64,000 bases of DNA from Paraburkholderia caledonica NBRC 102488 (lineage in GTDB: Bacteria; Pseudomonadota; Gammaproteobacteria; Burkholderiales; Burkholderiaceae). The stretch is taken from positions 434,001-498,000 of the forward strand of contig NZ_BAYE01000001.1 of assembly GCF_000685095.1 (NCBI RefSeq), written 5' to 3'. The notes beneath the pieces were generated by a model. That model was not told where the DNA came from, searched no databases, and worked only from the letters and a program-made list of their open reading frames with translations. Positions 39,043 to 48,690 of this stretch are shown piece after piece (position 1 is the stretch's first letter; every line of letters begins with the position of its first letter). Both the position numbers and the translations under genes were made by a program.

Positions 39043-39897
39043 ATGCAGAATGCCGCTGTCGAGACGCCCACTAGCCATTTCGCCAACTTGCCCGCCACGG
39101 CATCGCACGGGCCGCTGCGCATTGAATATCGCTGGTTGAACGGTGCAACCGCCGAAACGACTGGCAACGCAACGAGCCATGCGCCAATAGCCGTCTTCCT
39201 TCACGAAGGACTCGGCTCGATCGCCATGTGGCGCGACTGGCCACAATTGTTGTGCGAGCGGCTGGGCATGCGTGGACTCGTGTACTCGCGTCCCGGTTAT
39301 GGTTTGTCGACACCGCGTCCCCACCACGTCGAATGGCCGGTCGATTTCATGAGCGACCAGGCGCGCGATATTTTGCCCGCGTTGCTGGACGAACTCGGCA
39401 TCGGCCTGCAGGAACGGCGGCGCATGTGGGTCATTGGACACAGCGACGGCGGCTCGATCGCGCTGCTTTACGCGGCGTTGCATCCCGACGCGCTGGCGGG
39501 CGCGGTGGCCATCGCGCCGCACGTATTCGTCGAAGAGTTATCGGTGCAAAGCATCGCGCAGACGAAGCGGCTTTACGAAAGCACCGACCTGCGCGACAAG
39601 CTCGCCCGCTATCACGCGGACGTCGATTCCGCTTTCTATGGCTGGAACGATATCTGGCTGGACCCCGCATTCCGCGACTGGTCGATTGCGCAGCAGCTTT
39701 CGACGATCAGCAAGCCGTTGCTCGCCATACAAGGCCACGACGATAACTACGGCACGATGGCTCAGATCGACACCATTCCCAAGTACGCGCCGCATGCGGA
39801 ACTCGTCAAGCTCGACGCTTGCGGACACTCGCCTCACCGCGATGCGCCGGACCGGTTGAACGAGGCACTCGCGGAGTTCGTGTGGCGATACCGGTAG
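39043..39897 (+). CDS. Alpha/beta hydrolase of the box cluster
   Basis: 284 aa. Nucleophile elbow GHSDGG (Ser near residue 134), oxyanion HEGLGS, acid Asp in QGHDDNYGT, and catalytic His in CGHSPHRD. It starts 8 bp after the ligase stop and is therefore in the same operon. Hydrolases of this type are common in box clusters and may act on CoA or lactone side products; the exact substrate is unknown. Confidence 0.85.
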   Translation: MQNAAVETPTSHFANLPATASHGPLRIEYRWLNGATAETTGNATSHAPIAVFLHEGLGSIAMWRDWPQLLCERLGMRGLVYSRPGYGLSTPRPHHVEWPVDFMSDQARDILPALLDELGIGLQERRRMWVIGHSDGGSIALLYAALHPDALAGAVAIAPHVFVEELSVQSIAQTKRLYESTDLRDKLARYHADVDSAFYGWNDIWLDPAFRDWSIAQQLSTISKPLLAIQGHDDNYGTMAQIDTIPKYAPHAELVKLDACGHSPHRDAPDRLNEALAEFVWRYR

Positions 39898-40075
39898 CGC
39901 AGGTTGCCGCTTGCCGGCACGCAACGGACGTGGCGACAGCCCGTATCCCCATTTGTCACCAAATCCCCAAATTTCCAAAACTTCACAAAACTTACACAGG
40001 TAAGCGGATATTCTCCTCGCACCGCTGACCTGGGCACACCGATGCCCGCGCGTTCCCCGTGCCGGAGACATCGCT

Positions 40076-40399
40076 ATGTCCTATGTGTCGAAGCCGTTCA
40101 CTGCCTTGCATCGCAAACGTTTGGCCATTGCGCTCCTGGCGCTGGCACTTTCCGCGCTGATCGTCGCCTGCGGCAATGACGACGCCAAGGCGCCGGATAC
40201 GGGCAACGCCAGCTCCGCGCTGAATGCCACCGATCAGAGCAACACCGCCGTCCTGTCGGCGAATCCTCTTTCTGCATCGCCCTCGCCTGCCGCCGTCACG
40301 ATTCAAAGCCCAGCACTACCTGCATCAAGCGCCGATCCGGCATTGTCCGCCGCCGCTTCGACGCCCCTCGCCACACCTGTAATCCATACCGTTGACTGA
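40076..40399 (+). CDS. Small lipoprotein, function unknown
   Basis: 107 aa. The signal ends in ALIVAC (C32 region), then a Ser/Ala/Pro-rich low-complexity tail with no recognisable fold. It lies 78 bp upstream of the phospholipase C gene on the same strand and may be cotranscribed with it. Confidence 0.6.
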   Translation: MSYVSKPFTALHRKRLAIALLALALSALIVACGNDDAKAPDTGNASSALNATDQSNTAVLSANPLSASPSPAAVTIQSPALPASSADPALSAAASTPLATPVIHTVD

Positions 40400-40477
40400 G
40401 TCCCGCGCTTCACGCGCCGCTCATGCCTGCTGCGCTGCGTGGATCGTTTTCCCACTGAAGACACGAAAGCACATACC

Positions 40478-42589
40478 ATGACCTCAAAAAATCGTCGTGA
40501 TTTTCTACGCTCTGCCGCGCACGCGGCCGGTTCCGTCACCGCGCTGAGCATGCTGCCGCAAGGCATTCGCAACGCGCTCGCCATTCCGGCGAACAACAAG
40601 ACCGGCACGATCCGCGACGTCGAACATATCGTGGTGCTGATGCAGGAAAACCGCTCGTTCGACCACTACTTCGGGACGCTGAAGGGTGTCCGCGGTTTCG
40701 GCGACACGCGCGCGGTCAACCTGCCCAATGGCAAGCCGGTGTGGTATCAACCGCTTGCCGCGGATCTCGGCTATGTGTTGCCGTTTCGCCCGAGCGCGCC
40801 GAACCTCGGACTCCAGTTCCTGCAAGACCTCGCGCACGACTGGAACAGCACGCACGCCGCGTGGAACGGCGGCCGCTACGATCAGTGGGTGCCCGCCAAA
40901 GGCGCGACCACCATGGCCTACCTCACGCGCGAGGACATTCCTTTCCACTATCAACTCGCCGACGCATTCACGATTTGCGACGCCTACCATTGCTCGCTGA
41001 TGGGCCCGACGGACCCGAACCGCTACTACATGTGGGCAGGTGGCGTAGGCAACGACGGCACCGGCGGCGGTCCTGTGATCGACAATTCCGAGCTGGGCTA
41101 CGGCTGGTCGACCTATCCGGAAGTGCTGCAAAACGCAGGCATTTCGTGGAAGATCTATCAGGACATTGGCACCGGCCTCGACGCCAAGGGCTCGTGGGGC
41201 TGGACTCAGAACGCCTACATCGGCAACTACGGCGACAACTCGCTGCTCTACTTCAACCAGTACCGCAACGCACAGCCGGGCAACCCGCTGTACGAGAACG
41301 CGCGCACCGGCACGAATGCACTGAAGGGCGACGGCTACTTCGACATTCTCAAGCGCGATGTGCAGAACAACGCGCTGCCGCAAGTCTCGTGGATCGTCGC
41401 ACCGGAAGCCTATTCCGAGCACCCGAACTGGCCTGCGAACTACGGCGCGTGGTACATCGACCAGGTCTTGCAGATCCTGACCTCGAATCCCGAGGTGTGG
41501 AGCAAGACGGTACTCCTGATCAATTACGACGAGAACGACGGCTTCTTCGACCACATGGTGCCGCCGTGCGCGCCGAGTTCGAGCGCGAACGGCCTTTCCA
41601 CCGTCGACACCGTCAACGAAATCTATCCGGGCGATGCAAAGAACGTGGCCGCGCCGTATGGCCTCGGCCCGCGCGTGCCGATGCTCGTCGTCTCGCCGTG
41701 GTCCAAAGGCGGCTATGTGTGCTCGGAGGTGTTCGACCATACGTCGGTAATCCGCTTCATCGAACAGCGCTTCGGCCAACAGCACAATCTCGGCGAGCCG
41801 AACATCTCGCCGTGGCGACGCGCGGTATGCGGCGACCTGACGTCGGCCTTCAATTTCGGCAACCCGAACGACGCCTTCCCGACGTTGCCGAGCACGAGCG
41901 GCTATGTGCCGCCCGATCAGAACCGTCATCCGGATTACGTCCCGCTGCCGCCGGCGGTACAGGCAGTCCCGCGCCAGGAACCCGGCGTGCGCCCGGCTCG
42001 CGCGCTGCCGTATGAAATGTTCGTGCGAGTACATGGCGAAGGCGCCGAAAAAACGTTGACCATGCGCTTCGTCAATACGGGCAGCGCGGGCGCTGTGTTT
42101 CTCGTCTATCGCGCGAACAGCCTCGAGGCGCCGCGCACGTACACGGTCGAGGCCCGCAAGCGCTTGCAGGATCAGTTCCCGCTGAATGCGGACGGCACTT
42201 ACGATTTCACCGTGCACGGTCCGAACGGATTCTTGCGCCGCTTCACCGGCCGGCCGATAGCGCGCAGCTGGTGGGACGGCTCGGATATCGCGCGCCCCGA
42301 AGTGCTCGAAGGCTACGACGTCGTGAATGGCAACCTGCAACTGCGCCTTGAAAACGTAGGCAGCGCGCACTGCAAGTTCACGATCGTCAATGCGTACGAC
42401 CCGAAGCACACGATCAAACGTGTGGTGCGCGGCGGCGATACGGACGAGCTTTACCTCGATCTTCGCAATGCGCACGGCTGGTACGACCTGGCGATCACCG
42501 TCGACACCGACCCGCTGTTTGCCCGCCGCTTTGCAGGCCACGTGGAGACAGGCAAAAGCAGCATGAGCGATCCTGCGCTGGGCGCCTGA
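40478..42589 (+). CDS. Tat-exported phosphocholine-specific phospholipase C
   Basis: 703 aa. Twin-arginine signal NRRDFLRSAAHAAGS at residues 4-18. The catalytic phosphoesterase domain starts at HIVVLMQENRSFDHYFGTLKG (metal and nucleophile region) and continues through NYDENDGFFDHMVPP. Two C-terminal beta domains follow (PYEMFVRVHGEG and GYDVVNGNLQLRLENVG), the layout of PlcN/PlcH-type enzymes. It cleaves phosphatidylcholine or sphingomyelin outside the cytoplasm. The ATG at 40478 places the Tat motif correctly; the upstream in-frame start does not. Confidence 0.95.
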   Translation: MTSKNRRDFLRSAAHAAGSVTALSMLPQGIRNALAIPANNKTGTIRDVEHIVVLMQENRSFDHYFGTLKGVRGFGDTRAVNLPNGKPVWYQPLAADLGYVLPFRPSAPNLGLQFLQDLAHDWNSTHAAWNGGRYDQWVPAKGATTMAYLTREDIPFHYQLADAFTICDAYHCSLMGPTDPNRYYMWAGGVGNDGTGGGPVIDNSELGYGWSTYPEVLQNAGISWKIYQDIGTGLDAKGSWGWTQNAYIGNYGDNSLLYFNQYRNAQPGNPLYENARTGTNALKGDGYFDILKRDVQNNALPQVSWIVAPEAYSEHPNWPANYGAWYIDQVLQILTSNPEVWSKTVLLINYDENDGFFDHMVPPCAPSSSANGLSTVDTVNEIYPGDAKNVAAPYGLGPRVPMLVVSPWSKGGYVCSEVFDHTSVIRFIEQRFGQQHNLGEPNISPWRRAVCGDLTSAFNFGNPNDAFPTLPSTSGYVPPDQNRHPDYVPLPPAVQAVPRQEPGVRPARALPYEMFVRVHGEGAEKTLTMRFVNTGSAGAVFLVYRANSLEAPRTYTVEARKRLQDQFPLNADGTYDFTVHGPNGFLRRFTGRPIARSWWDGSDIARPEVLEGYDVVNGNLQLRLENVGSAHCKFTIVNAYDPKHTIKRVVRGGDTDELYLDLRNAHGWYDLAITVDTDPLFARRFAGHVETGKSSMSDPALGA

Positions 42590-42614
42590 GCGAGCGCGAA
42601 CACCGACGCATGAC

Positions 42615-42650
42615 AACGGCCGCTGCGATAAAACGCAGCGGCCGTTTTTT
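42615..42650 (+). terminator. Intrinsic terminator of the phospholipase C gene
   Basis: A perfect 13-bp stem AACGGCCGCTGCG / CGCAGCGGCCGTT with loop ATAAAA, followed by four more T, 25 nt after the stop. Confidence 0.92.
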
Positions 42651-42750
42651 GCGTAGTAGTGCACGCCGGCCGTATTTGAATACTATCTTCAGACGAAATC
42701 GATCAAGCATTCGCGCGATGTACTGCGTGAAAATACTAGCGCACATGCGC

Positions 42751-42778
42751 TCAAGTCTTTCCGCTAGTGAGCCGTATA
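42751..42778 (+). promoter_or_regulatory. Candidate FliA (sigma-28) promoter of the chemoreceptor gene
   Basis: TCAAGTCT at 42751-42758 and GCCGTATA at 42771-42778 resemble the flagellar consensus TAAAGTTT-N11-GCCGATAA, with a 12-nt spacer instead of 11. It lies about 60 bp before the chemoreceptor ATG. Confidence 0.4.
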
Positions 42779-42839
42779 CCGCGTATGAGGCGCCCGCCTC
42801 GATCACTACGGCTCACTGCTCATCCGAAAGACTTCCACC

Positions 42840-44639
42840 ATGTTCACATCCATTCGCGCGCGGATCGTTGCGCTGTGCGTCGCCATCGTCGTGGTGGCAC
42901 TTGCTGCCAATGCGGTCCTTAATTATGTGGTCGCGAATTCGTATAACGCCGACGCCATCGACAGCAGTTTGACGGCAGTCGAGAGCGGTCATGCAGCCGG
43001 TATCAGCGACTGGGTTGCCGCCAACAGCCAGATGATCGACTCGCTGCAAAACGCAGTGCTGCAACCCGACCCGTCGCCGGCGCTCAAGCAGATTGCCACC
43101 GCTGGCAAGTTCACCAACGTGTATGTCGGCTACGCCGACAAGACAGCAAAGTTTTCCGACCCGACCGGCATTCCCGCCGACTACGATCCGACAGGGCGCC
43201 CCTGGTACAAGCAGGCCGTGGCAGCAGGGAAACCGGTGGCAACGCCGCCTTATGTCGATGTCGGCTCGGGTAAGCTGGTGGTCGCGTTCGCCGCGCCCGT
43301 GGTACGCGACGGCACCGTCAAGGGCGTGGTGTCCGGCGACGTCGCAATGGACAGCGTGATTGCCAACGTGAAGTCGATCCACCCGACGCCCGCGAGCTTC
43401 GGTATGCTGATCGACGCGAGCGGCAATATCGTCGCGCATCCGGATGCAAAGCTCACGTTGAAACCGGTGTCCGATCTCGCGCCGGGACTCGCGGGCGAGA
43501 AACTCGCCGCGCTCTTTAGCGCGCAACGTCCGGTGCAGATGGACGTGAGCGGCAGCACTAAACTGTTGCGCGCGCAATCCATTCCGGGCACCGACTGGTA
43601 CGTGGTCGTCGCGCTCGACCAAGCGGAGGCGACCGCGGGCATGCGTTCGCTGCTGGCCGCGTCGGTGATCGCGCTGATCGTGATTGCGGGCATTGCGGCG
43701 GCTATCGTCGCGGCGGTCACCGCGGTTTCGTTCCAGCGTCTTTCGAAAGTACGCGATGCAATGGACGACATCGGTTCCGGCGAAGGCGATCTGACGCAAC
43801 GCCTGCCCGCCATCGGCAACGACGAAGTCGCGCAGATCGCCCGTTCGTTCAACACATTCATCGACAAGCTGAGTCACGTGATGCGTCAGATTCGCGATGC
43901 GAGCGAGTCGGTGCGCGTGGCGGCCAATGAAATTGCAGCGGGCAACGTCGATCTGTCCGGACGCACTGAATCGGCTGCGGCGAGCCTGCAGGAAACCGCC
44001 GCGTCGATGGAAGAGATCACGTCCACGGTCACCCAATCGGCGAGCGCCGCGAAGCAGGCCGACACGACCGCGGTTTCCGCATCGCAGGTCGCTTCGCGCG
44101 GCGGCGTGGTGATCTCTGAAGTGATTACGACGATGGGCGAGATCGAACATGCGTCGGTAAAGATCTCCGACATTATCGGCGTGATCGACGGCATTGCTTT
44201 CCAGACCAATATTCTTGCGCTGAACGCTGCGGTTGAAGCTGCCCGCGCCGGCGAACAGGGTCGCGGCTTCGCGGTCGTGGCGGGCGAAGTGCGCAGCCTC
44301 GCGCAACGCAGCGCGCAAGCCGCCAAGGAAATCAAGGCGCTGATCGAAGCCACGGTCGCGAGTGTGAGTTCAGGCTCGGGCCAGGTGCGCCAGGCGGGCG
44401 AAACGATGACGGAAATCGTGAGCAACGTCGCTAACGTGACCACGATCATTTCCGAAATCACGCAAGCGGCGAATGAGCAGACTCGCGGCATTCAGGAAGT
44501 GAACCGCGCGGTGAGCCAGCTGGATGAAATGGTTCAGCAGAACGCCGCGCTAGTCGAACAGTCGACGGCAGCTGCCGCCGCATTGCAATCGCAGGCGGTG
44601 AGCCTCGCAAGCGCGGTTACGCAGTTCAAGCTCGACTAG
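42840..44639 (+). CDS. Methyl-accepting chemotaxis protein with periplasmic Cache domain
   Basis: 599 aa. TM1 is at about 8-30 and TM2 at about 268-292. Between them is a dCache-type sensor ([22 protein letters not shown], then [27 protein letters not shown]). HAMP follows, then the signalling hairpin with [33 protein letters not shown]. It has no C-terminal CheR/CheB-tethering pentapeptide. dCache receptors of this type often sense amino or organic acids, but the ligand is unknown. Confidence 0.93.
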   Translation: MFTSIRARIVALCVAIVVVALAANAVLNYVVANSYNADAIDSSLTAVESGHAAGISDWVAANSQMIDSLQNAVLQPDPSPALKQIATAGKFTNVYVGYADKTAKFSDPTGIPADYDPTGRPWYKQAVAAGKPVATPPYVDVGSGKLVVAFAAPVVRDGTVKGVVSGDVAMDSVIANVKSIHPTPASFGMLIDASGNIVAHPDAKLTLKPVSDLAPGLAGEKLAALFSAQRPVQMDVSGSTKLLRAQSIPGTDWYVVVALDQAEATAGMRSLLAASVIALIVIAGIAAAIVAAVTAVSFQRLSKVRDAMDDIGSGEGDLTQRLPAIGNDEVAQIARSFNTFIDKLSHVMRQIRDASESVRVAANEIAAGNVDLSGRTESAAASLQETAASMEEITSTVTQSASAAKQADTTAVSASQVASRGGVVISEVITTMGEIEHASVKISDIIGVIDGIAFQTNILALNAAVEAARAGEQGRGFAVVAGEVRSLAQRSAQAAKEIKALIEATVASVSSGSGQVRQAGETMTEIVSNVANVTTIISEITQAANEQTRGIQEVNRAVSQLDEMVQQNAALVEQSTAAAAALQSQAVSLASAVTQFKLD

Positions 44640-44647
44640 ACGATACG

Positions 44648-44706
44648 AAAAAACCGGTGGCGCGGGCTCACGACTCGAAGTCGAGCCCGCCGATCAGTGC
44701 CACCGG
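44648..44706 (-). terminator. Terminator overlapping the 3' end of the minus-strand small gene
   Basis: Two nested perfect stems, CCGGTGGC (44654-44661) with GCCACCGG (44699-44706) and GCGGGCTC (44662-44669) with GAGCCCGC (44683-44690), are followed on the minus strand by six T (44648-44653). The stop codon of the gene lies inside the hairpin. Confidence 0.65.
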
Positions 44707-45048
44707 ATCGGACTGCGTGTGCGAAAGAAAATCGAGGTCACGCGCATGACGCCACGCCGCCAGCTTTCGCGGCAGCGCAGCCAGATAGCGAGAGAAACGC
44801 GCCTGCCCTTCTTCTTTCATGAGCCTCTCGATCTCGTCGCTGTCCCACGTGAGATATAGATTCAACGGATGCGCGAATTGGGCGATATGCTCGAGCGGCG
44901 CCGCATGAATGCGCAGGCGCGTGGGATGGCCAGGGCCTTCATACGGTAGTACTTCCGTGTGCACGGTGGTAGCGAAGCACGCGGCGATGGCCTCGGCAAT
45001 GCGAGGCGCGAACTCTTCATCGAAACGGGCGGCATTCTCTGGACGCAT
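44668..45048 (-). CDS. Small conserved protein (possibly DUF5594 family)
   Basis: 126 aa, soluble, no signal peptide. Sequence such as ARFDEEFAPRIAEAIAACFATTV, HPTRLRIHAAPLEHIAQFAHPLNLYLTWDSDEIERL and the ending GGLDFES recall a Burkholderia family I remember as DUF5594; this assignment is from memory and unverified. ATG 45048 has GGAG six bases upstream; an in-frame ATG at 45063 is the alternative. Function unknown. Confidence 0.65.
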   Translation of the reverse strand: MRPENAARFDEEFAPRIAEAIAACFATTVHTEVLPYEGPGHPTRLRIHAAPLEHIAQFAHPLNLYLTWDSDEIERLMKEEGQARFSRYLAALPRKLAAWRHARDLDFLSHTQSDPVALIGGLDFES

Positions 45049-45132
45049 CTGATTCTCCGACATGCTGCGCAATGAGCGGAGCATCGTAGCATGTAGTACG
45101 CGGCCCGCTGCAAGCACTCAGCTCGGCGCCGC

Positions 45133-45321
45133 CTAGCCCACCCGCCTCGTTTTACGCGCGCGATTGCCGCGCCGGCGGATCACGTAACTCACGAGCGCAG
45201 CAAGCGCTGCTGTCGCCGCATAGCCTGCCAGGCGAATAGCCTGCTCGGCGGGCAGGCGCGCGATCAGCATCGCTACGATGATGCTTGCGAGCACGACGAG
45301 AAATGCGAGTGTCCACTTCAT
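45133..45321 (-). CDS. Small inner-membrane protein, two helices
   Basis: 62 aa with two hydrophobic helices (LAFLVVLASIIVAMLIA and AGYAATAALAALVSYVI) and a basic C-terminal tail (RRRGNRARKTRRVG). A GGAGA site precedes the ATG. Not a recognised family; probably a small membrane protein. Confidence 0.6.
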   Translation of the reverse strand: MKWTLAFLVVLASIIVAMLIARLPAEQAIRLAGYAATAALAALVSYVIRRRGNRARKTRRVG

Positions 45322-45465
45322 TCGGGTCTCCGCTGACGTTCACGACGTTCGTAACGTTCTTCAAGTTCGTGGCGTACTGTTGCACGGCGCGTGCACGCTC
45401 TTTTTCACAGCATACTCGCCAGAGCTACATGAAGGGACAATTGTGGTCGGCCGAAAACGCGCGGG

Positions 45466-46374
45466 CTACGAAGCGCCGCCTCTTCCGCTTGCTCGCGCCT
45501 GCGCCAGAATGAACTCGATAAAAGTTGCCGCCGCCCGAGTGTGGTGCCGGTTCGGCATGTAAAGCATGTACATGTTCGTGCCGAAGATGCTCAGGCGCCA
45601 TTCATCGAGCGTGGTTACGGCATCGCCGCGTTTCAGATCATCTTGCACCACATAATCCGGCAAGATGCCGACGCCCAGTCCTGCGAGTACCGCTTGCCGC
45701 AAAAACAGAAAGTTCTCGGAGATGATCGTCGGTTCGAGCAGCACCTCGTGCCGTTCGTCACCGAGATAGGCGGCAACCCGCAACTGACGGCCCACGACCG
45801 CCGCCGTAATCAACGGCGTGGTGCGCAGATCGTCTAGTTGCATAGGCATGCCGTGGCTTTCGGCGAACACGCGCGATGCACAGGCAACGTACCTGACCGA
45901 CCCCATGTCGCGCGCCACGAGATTTTGCGGTGGCTCGGACATGACCCGCACGGCAATGTCCACTTCGTCGCGCATCAGGTCTTCCACGCGGTTCTCGAAC
46001 AACACATCGAGAACGATGCCTGGATAGCGACGCTTGAACTCGATCAGCCACTCCGACATGACGAGTTGACCATAACCGCTCGGCACGCTCAGGCGCACTC
46101 GCCCCTGCAAGCTTTGCCCAAGCGTCGTCACCGATTCGCGCGCGGCCAGCAGCGCGTTCTGAATCGCGCGGCCGTGTTCATATAGCTGAAGACCGATCTC
46201 CGTGGGTTCGACCCGACGCGTGGTGCGCCGAACGAGTTGCAAGCCCACCGAGCGTTCCAGCTGGTTCAGGTGGTAGCTCACGTTCGCGCGGCTCATTTTC
46301 AGGCGCCTCGCCGCCTCGCTCAGATTACCTGCGTCGAGTATCTCCACTAGCAAAGTCAGCGAATGGACGTCCAC
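45466..46374 (-). CDS. LysR-family regulator of the adjacent acyl-CoA oxidation operon
   Basis: 302 aa. The N-terminal winged HTH (SLTLLVEILDAGNLSEAARRLKMSRANVSYHLNQLE) is followed by a LysR substrate-binding domain. I use the GTG at 46374, which has AAAGG seven bases upstream and gives the usual length; a TTG at 46413 in the same frame lacks spacing and would overlap the palindromic operator. It is divergent from the fadJ-type gene, so it probably controls it. Confidence 0.85.
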   Translation of the reverse strand: MDVHSLTLLVEILDAGNLSEAARRLKMSRANVSYHLNQLERSVGLQLVRRTTRRVEPTEIGLQLYEHGRAIQNALLAARESVTTLGQSLQGRVRLSVPSGYGQLVMSEWLIEFKRRYPGIVLDVLFENRVEDLMRDEVDIAVRVMSEPPQNLVARDMGSVRYVACASRVFAESHGMPMQLDDLRTTPLITAAVVGRQLRVAAYLGDERHEVLLEPTIISENFLFLRQAVLAGLGVGILPDYVVQDDLKRGDAVTTLDEWRLSIFGTNMYMLYMPNRHHTRAAATFIEFILAQARASGRGGAS

Positions 46375-46398
46375 AACTGGGCCTTTGTCAAAGTTATT

Positions 46399-46413
46399 TT
46401 GACAGTCTGTCAA
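46399..46413. promoter_or_regulatory. Palindromic operator between the LysR gene and the fadJ-type gene
   Basis: TTGACAG-T-CTGTCAA is a perfect 15-bp palindrome. Further TGTCAA/TTGAC copies flank it (TTTGTCAAAG near 46385 and ATTGTCAATG near 46427), making a cluster of related half-sites in a 70-bp stretch. Confidence 0.55.
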
Positions 46414-46520
46414 TCCTTCATGTGATTGTCAATGAACCTTGACCACTCCACAATCAGGACGATTCGCGGGCGCGGGATGCCGCCGGCGCGCGCACACAAT
46501 CAGCCAGGAGACGACACGCC

Positions 46521-48641
46521 ATGACCCTCACCACTTCAACCGACGTCGTGACACGCGAATTGCGTGGCAAGGTGCTGCTCGTCACGATCGATCACGCGCC
46601 CGTCAACGCGCTGTCCGCCGACGTGCGGCGCGGACTGCTCGCCGCGATCGAAGCCGCCGACAGCGACCGTTCGGTGCAAGCCGTGCTGATTGTCGGCGCT
46701 GGCCGCAACTTCATTGCCGGCGCGGACATTCGCGAGTTCGGCAAGCCGCCGGTGCCGCCGTCGCTGCCGGACGTGTGCAACCGCATTGAAGCCTGTACGA
46801 AACCAGTCGTCGCGGCGATTCACGGTGCGGCGCTCGGCGGCGGTCTTGAAGTGGCGCTCGCCGCGCATTACCGGATCGCCGTAGACGGGGCGAAGCTCGG
46901 CCTGCCCGAGGTTCAACTCGGATTGCTGCCCGGCGCAGGCGGCACGCAGCGCACGCCGCGCCTGATCGGAGCAAAGGCGGCGCTCGACCTGATGTTGAGC
47001 GGTCGCCATGCAAACGCGCACGAAGCACTGGCGTTAGGGCTCGTCGACCGGCTTGGCGGCAGCGACGACATCCTGGCGGAAGGGCTCGCCTACGTTCACG
47101 AATTGCTTGAGGGTCATGCGCCAGTGCGCCGTACGCGTGACGCCACTGCGTTGAACGACCGGGCCGCGAGCCTCGCCGTGGTTGCTACGGCTCGCGCCGA
47201 GACCGAGAAAAAATCGCGTGGTCTATTTTCACCGCTAAAGATCGTCGATGCAGTCGAAGCGGCGATCACGCTGCCTTTCGAAGACGGCTTGCGCCGCGAA
47301 CGCCAACTCTTTCTCGAATGCCTCGACAGTCCGCAGCGCGCGGGCCTCGTTCACGCGTTTTTTGCGGAGCGCGAAGTGCTGAAAGCACCCGAGACGCGCG
47401 ACGCCAGACCGCGTGCGCTGAACGCGATCGGCGTCGTCGGCGGCGGCACGATGGGTGCGGGCATTGCCGTCGCAGTGCTCGACGCGGGCTTGCCCGTGAC
47501 GATGATCGAGCGCGACGAAGCATCGCTCGGCCGGGGCCGCGCACACATCGAAAAGGTGTATGACGGTCTGATTACCAAGGGCCGCATGAGCGCCGAGAAA
47601 AAGGCCCAACTCATGGCGCGCTGGACCGGCAGTACTTCGTACGATGCACTCGCCGACGCAGATCTCGTGATCGAGGCCGTGTTCGAAGATCTGTCGGTCA
47701 AGCAGGCCGTGTTTGGCGAACTCGACCGCGTGTGCAAGCCGGGCGCCGTGCTCGCAACCAACACGTCGTATCTCGACATCGACGCGATCGCAGCCAGCAT
47801 CTCGCGCCCCGCCGATGTGATCGGTCTGCACTTTTTCTCGCCGGCTAACATCATGAAACTGCTTGAGGTAGTCGTGCCGAAAGCCGTCAGCGCCGACGTA
47901 GTCGCCACCGCATTCGAGCTTGCAAAGAAGCTGCGCAAGACGCCAGTACGCGCAGGCGTGTGCGACGGCTTCATCGGCAATCGCATTCTCGCCGTGTATC
48001 GCAGTGCCGCCGATGCGATGATGGAAGACGGCGCCTCGCCCTATCAGATCGACGCAGCAGTACGCGCGTTCGGCTTCCCGATGGGACCGTTTCAGGTGGT
48101 GGATCTCGCCGGCGGCGACATCGGCTGGGCAGCGCGCAAACGGCGCGCAGCGACACGCAATCCGGCGGCGCGCTATGTGCAGATTGCCGACCGTCTGTGC
48201 GAGCGAGGCTGGTTCGGTCAAAAAACGGGGCGCGGCTTTTATCTGTATCCCGAAGGATCTCGCAGCGGCCAGCCGGATCCGGAAGTCAAGGCGATCATCG
48301 ACGCCGAGCGCGTGAGAGCTGGCGTCACCCCGCGCGAATTCTCCGACGACGAGATCATTCGCCGCTACATGGCCGCGATGATCAATGAAGGAGCGAATGT
48401 CGTGCATGAACGGATTGCTCTCCGACCGCTCGACGTCGACGTGACCTTTTTATACGGCTACGGCTTCCCGCGTTATCGCGGCGGCCCGATGAAATATGCG
48501 GACATGGTCGGCCTGCCGCGCATTCTTGCGGACATCCGCGAATTTGCGAAAGAAGACCCATTGTTCTGGCGAGCTTCGCCCCTGCTGATTGACCTGGTCG
48601 AGCGCGGCGCGGATTTTGCGAGCGTCAATCACGCGCCATGA
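46521..48641 (+). CDS. Bifunctional enoyl-CoA hydratase / 3-hydroxyacyl-CoA dehydrogenase
   Basis: 706 aa. The N-terminal crotonase domain (about 1-200) has GAGRNFIAGADIREF and AAIHGAALGGGLEVALAAHYRIA with GLPEVQLGLLPGAGGTQR. The NAD-binding domain starts at IGVVGGGTMGAGIAVAV (about 305). The 3HCDH C-terminal domains have GFIGNRILAVYRSAADAMMEDGASPYQID. It performs hydration and oxidation steps of beta-oxidation. AGGAG precedes the ATG. With the two acyl-CoA dehydrogenases downstream it forms a LysR-controlled operon. Confidence 0.93.
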   Translation: MTLTTSTDVVTRELRGKVLLVTIDHAPVNALSADVRRGLLAAIEAADSDRSVQAVLIVGAGRNFIAGADIREFGKPPVPPSLPDVCNRIEACTKPVVAAIHGAALGGGLEVALAAHYRIAVDGAKLGLPEVQLGLLPGAGGTQRTPRLIGAKAALDLMLSGRHANAHEALALGLVDRLGGSDDILAEGLAYVHELLEGHAPVRRTRDATALNDRAASLAVVATARAETEKKSRGLFSPLKIVDAVEAAITLPFEDGLRRERQLFLECLDSPQRAGLVHAFFAEREVLKAPETRDARPRALNAIGVVGGGTMGAGIAVAVLDAGLPVTMIERDEASLGRGRAHIEKVYDGLITKGRMSAEKKAQLMARWTGSTSYDALADADLVIEAVFEDLSVKQAVFGELDRVCKPGAVLATNTSYLDIDAIAASISRPADVIGLHFFSPANIMKLLEVVVPKAVSADVVATAFELAKKLRKTPVRAGVCDGFIGNRILAVYRSAADAMMEDGASPYQIDAAVRAFGFPMGPFQVVDLAGGDIGWAARKRRAATRNPAARYVQIADRLCERGWFGQKTGRGFYLYPEGSRSGQPDPEVKAIIDAERVRAGVTPREFSDDEIIRRYMAAMINEGANVVHERIALRPLDVDVTFLYGYGFPRYRGGPMKYADMVGLPRILADIREFAKEDPLFWRASPLLIDLVERGADFASVNHAP

Positions 48642-48690
48642 AGCGGCTCGTTTTTTCAGCGCAGCCGTTGAACATCACGAAGGAACAGTC

